Source of the DNA: an uncultured Collinsella sp.
Lineage (GTDB): Bacteria > Actinomycetota > Coriobacteriia > Coriobacteriales > Coriobacteriaceae
Assembly: GCA_958412345.1 (NCBI GenBank)
Contig: CATYSO010000009.1
Location: 31,402 to 95,401 of the forward strand
Length of the DNA: 64,000 nt
Direction of reading: 5' to 3'
Positions 62,643 through 64,000 of this stretch are shown piece by piece; position 1 is the stretch's first letter, and every line of letters begins with the position of its first letter. Both the position numbers and the translations under genes were made by a program. Under the pieces are notes generated by a model. That model worked only from the letters and a program-made list of their open reading frames with translations, did no database searches and was not told the DNA's origin.

Positions 62643-63098
62643 TTAGTTGAGCCACTTCTTTGCCGGTGTCGTATACGAGACCGCTATACCCGCGGCAATT
62701 GCCATCAGGCAGCTCGCGATGAATCCGAACTCATACTTCAAAACGTTTGTTGCGGTCAGGGCGATAATCAACACTGTCAGAATTTGCAGAATTATCGTTA
62801 TTGCGAAGAGATTGATTCCTTGTTTGGCCGAAGTCGCTGAATGAGTTTGGCTTCGTTGATTCAGGTTGAGGCAGACAAGGAAAGCGACCAGTTCGCTTGA
62901 TAAGGGGCCGACTACATAGAAAAAGATTGCGTCAATGAAGCCAATAGTGTTGTAAGTGTTGTAAGTTGTTTCGCCGGAAAACACAGCGTATAAAGCATAT
63001 CCAAATCTTGGCTGATTCATGTATGAGTCCGAAAAGACGAAGAGCGTCAATATTGCTACTACCAGAAGTGCATTCAGGGCAAATCGTTTGCTTTTCAT
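62643..63098 (-). CDS. Hypothetical four-helix membrane protein (151 aa)
   Basis: Four hydrophobic segments (about 6-24, 49-74, 94-115, 123-142) with a polar, Asn/Gln/Ser-rich loop. GGAAGGAG before ATG 63098 and a good promoter support expression. Similar in style to the 79-residue protein at 62124-62363 on the same strand; no family recognised. Confidence 0.62.
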   Translation of the reverse strand: MKSKRFALNALLVVAILTLFVFSDSYMNQPRFGYALYAVFSGETTYNTYNTIGFIDAIFFYVVGPLSSELVAFLVCLNLNQRSQTHSATSAKQGINLFAITIILQILTVLIIALTATNVLKYEFGFIASCLMAIAAGIAVSYTTPAKKWLN

Positions 63099-63131
63099 CG
63101 ATCGCTCCTTCCGGGTGAACTTTATTATGTA

Positions 63132-63159
63132 ATTATACAGCAGTCATTTGTTATTCAAA
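63132..63159 (-). promoter_or_regulatory. Promoter of the four-helix membrane protein gene
   Basis: On the minus strand TTTGAA (63154-63159) and a perfect TATAAT (63132-63137) are 16 bases apart, 34 bases before the start codon. Confidence 0.7.
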
Positions 63160-63195
63160 GAATTTGACTGTCTTAAATAACATGCACTTTCGCTG

Positions 63196-63225
63196 GAGGG
63201 TCGCTGTTTGGCGGCCCTCTTTTTT
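63196..63225 (+). terminator. Orphan plus-strand terminator
   Basis: A 9-bp stem with one G-U pair (63196-63204 with 63211-63219) is followed by TTTTTT. No plus-strand gene lies upstream, so it may end a small RNA starting between 63,100 and 63,180, or be a relic. Confidence 0.75.
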
Positions 63226-63271
63226 GCACAGGCGCAGTGGGATGGTAATATCGGGCGGGAGTCAGCCGCTC

Positions 63272-63335
63272 TGATAGAATCGTCCTTGCTGTCGGCAGCC
63301 CTCGTGCCGGGCAGAGCCCTCCATTTGATGGGAGG
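63272..63335 (+). promoter_or_regulatory. Promoter and SD-sequestering hairpin of the small toxin-like gene
   Basis: TGA-TAGAAT (63272-63280) is an extended -10. CCTCCAT (63318-63324) can pair with ATGGGAGG (63328-63335), burying the GGAGG that serves the ATG at 63344. Such hidden RBSs are typical of type I toxin mRNAs. Confidence 0.6.
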
Positions 63336-63343
63336 TGATGCCC

Positions 63344-63469
63344 ATGACCGATTTCACCGAGCTCGTGAAGCTCCTGACCGCTATGGTCTCGCTCCTCACG
63401 GCCCTTGTCGGCCTTTCCAAGGCACTCAAGCAGGGCTCGAAGCCTAAAAAGAAAGGCCACCGTCGCTAA
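63344..63469 (+). CDS. 41-residue holin-like/type I toxin-like peptide
   Basis: One amphipathic to hydrophobic helix (LVKLLTAMVSLLTALVGLSK, about 7-26) is followed by a basic tail SKPKKKGHRR. Size, single helix and Lys/Arg tail resemble Hol_Tox/Fst-type membrane toxins and also some leaderless bacteriocins. GGAGG (63331-63335) lies 8 bases before ATG 63344; an in-frame ATG at 63338 is too close to it. The stop overlaps a convergent frame by 4 bases. Too short to be found by ordinary ORF cut-offs. Confidence 0.65.
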   Translation: MTDFTELVKLLTAMVSLLTALVGLSKALKQGSKPKKKGHRR

Positions 63470-63642
63470 GACGATGACCCAACTTCATTAAGCAACGGCT
63501 CTGCCCAGCTCTCTACAACTTGGGCTGCCGTCGGCATCATTCTACCCTCCTGAAAAGGAATTCGTCCATATTTCAAAAACCAAATTGCGTTTGCTATCGA
63601 AGCCTTGATTATCGACTTTATCCGAACACCTCCCACATTCAT
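63466..63642 (-). pseudogene. Possible C-terminal gene remnant beside the IS30-type element
   Basis: The minus-strand frame reads IKSIIKASIANAIWFLKYGR and ends WAEPLLNEVGSSS, which looks protein-like. It is cut at the palindrome 63632-63667, so a minus-strand gene was probably interrupted there. An internal ATG with AGGAGG upstream (about 63540) could alternatively start a 24-residue peptide. No family recognised. Confidence 0.4.
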
Positions 63643-63667
63643 CCGCACATGTGCGGATGAATGTGGG
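63632..63667. repeat. Perfect 36-base palindrome before the IS30-type transposase
   Basis: CCCACATTCATCCGCACA and its exact reverse complement meet without a loop. The CATTCATCCG arms recur at 61721-61730 and 61739-61748. IS30-family elements favour palindromic targets, so this may be a target site or an element end. Confidence 0.85.
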
Positions 63668-63720
63668 AACCCGATACCCTGAGGGCCGGATCGGCCGGCC
63701 CCGGGAGATCGGAGGACGGC

Positions 63721-63951
63721 ATGTCCGGAAAGAAGAAGAGTGGCTCCGCAAGGGCGGTCCCGAGGGCCTACGGAAGGCTCACGAGGCACGAGCGGGACAC
63801 GGTCCAGAGGATGCTGGAGCGCAGGGCGTCGTGCAGGGAAATCGCGAGGGAGCTGGGCAGGTCGCCCTCGACGGTGAGCGCCGAGGTGACGTCGCACAGG
63901 TTCGTGACGGCGCCGAAGGCCAGGCGCGGCGAGCGAGTGGACGCCTGTTAG
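63721..63951 (+). mobile_element. IS30-family transposase, truncated to the N-terminal HTH
   Basis: The 76 residues contain the IS30-type helix-turn-helix (LTRHERDTVQRMLERRASCR, EIARELGRSPSTVSAEV). The usual continuation with the DDE catalytic domain is absent: the frame stops at TAG 63949-63951 and the sequence changes to AT-rich, unrelated DNA up to the window end. GGAGGAC precedes ATG 63721. It is a transposase relic. Confidence 0.8.
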
Positions 63952-64000
63952 CGCTAATCTAAAATTAACCACTTTCGCAAACGTATCTCGCCGAATGCGC

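Overview
The window looks like chromosome of a Coriobacteriia member, most likely a Collinsella (inference, no database search). It has actinobacterial markers (mIHF next to gmk and rpoZ, a GarA-type FHA protein beside an FtsR-type MerR regulator, lexA divergent from a LysM SOS protein followed by nrdR). It also has genes more typical of Firmicutes (RNase Y, RNase J, SpoVS, YneA-type division inhibitor, GAAC-N4-GTTC SOS boxes). GTG and TTG starts and stop/start overlaps are common.

Positions 1-51,700 are dense core genome. The order is mihF-gmk-rpoZ-thiI; comEA-comEC-holA (DNA uptake and clamp loading); rpsT; lepA-dus-hemW; two tandem dnaJ genes, one with a membrane tail; mtaB-phoH-ybeY-dgkA-era-recO; rpsO-pnp; rnj-ftsK-rodZ-yajQ-rimO-pgsA-cinA; recA-recX; rny-GHKL ATPase-spoVS; miaB-miaA-hflX. 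These are followed by lexA with a DUF1624 membrane protein on the minus strand, then yneA-like-nrdR-dut. After a block of nested palindromes come a glycolipid glycosyltransferase, trxB, a DUF1836 regulator, degV, and a minus-strand operon pgsA2-garA-ftsR-apt-nlpC. RNA decay (pnp, rnj, rny), tRNA modification (thiI, dus, mtaB, rimO, miaB, miaA) and DNA uptake/recombination/SOS (comEA, comEC, recA, recX, recO, lexA) dominate.

From about 51,800 the window is accessory DNA. A very GC-rich module (52,046-56,788) encodes a LanFEG-type ABC exporter, a small exported or membrane protein and a LanRK-type two-component system, with no lantibiotic precursor in view. It abuts a truncated ribbon-helix-helix antitoxin that still has a dyad operator. 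Next is a DUF1648 membrane protein flanked by two 177-bp direct repeats that can fold as a three-way junction. Then come a permease-ATPase fusion transporter with a small partner, the rear half of a DnaQ-type exonuclease, two small membrane proteins, a 41-residue type I toxin-like peptide, and the 5' part of an IS30-family transposase preceded by a perfect 36-bp palindrome.

The most interesting non-coding signals are: 11-bp-phased TTTGGT arrays upstream of recA and of comEA-comEC, suggesting one regulator for both; a perfect 40-bp inverted repeat after pnp; a family of hairpin repeats with a conserved core but different, still self-complementary outer stems at 43.2-43.6 kb; and the three-way-junction direct repeats. 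No rRNA, tRNA or CRISPR array was recognised by eye.
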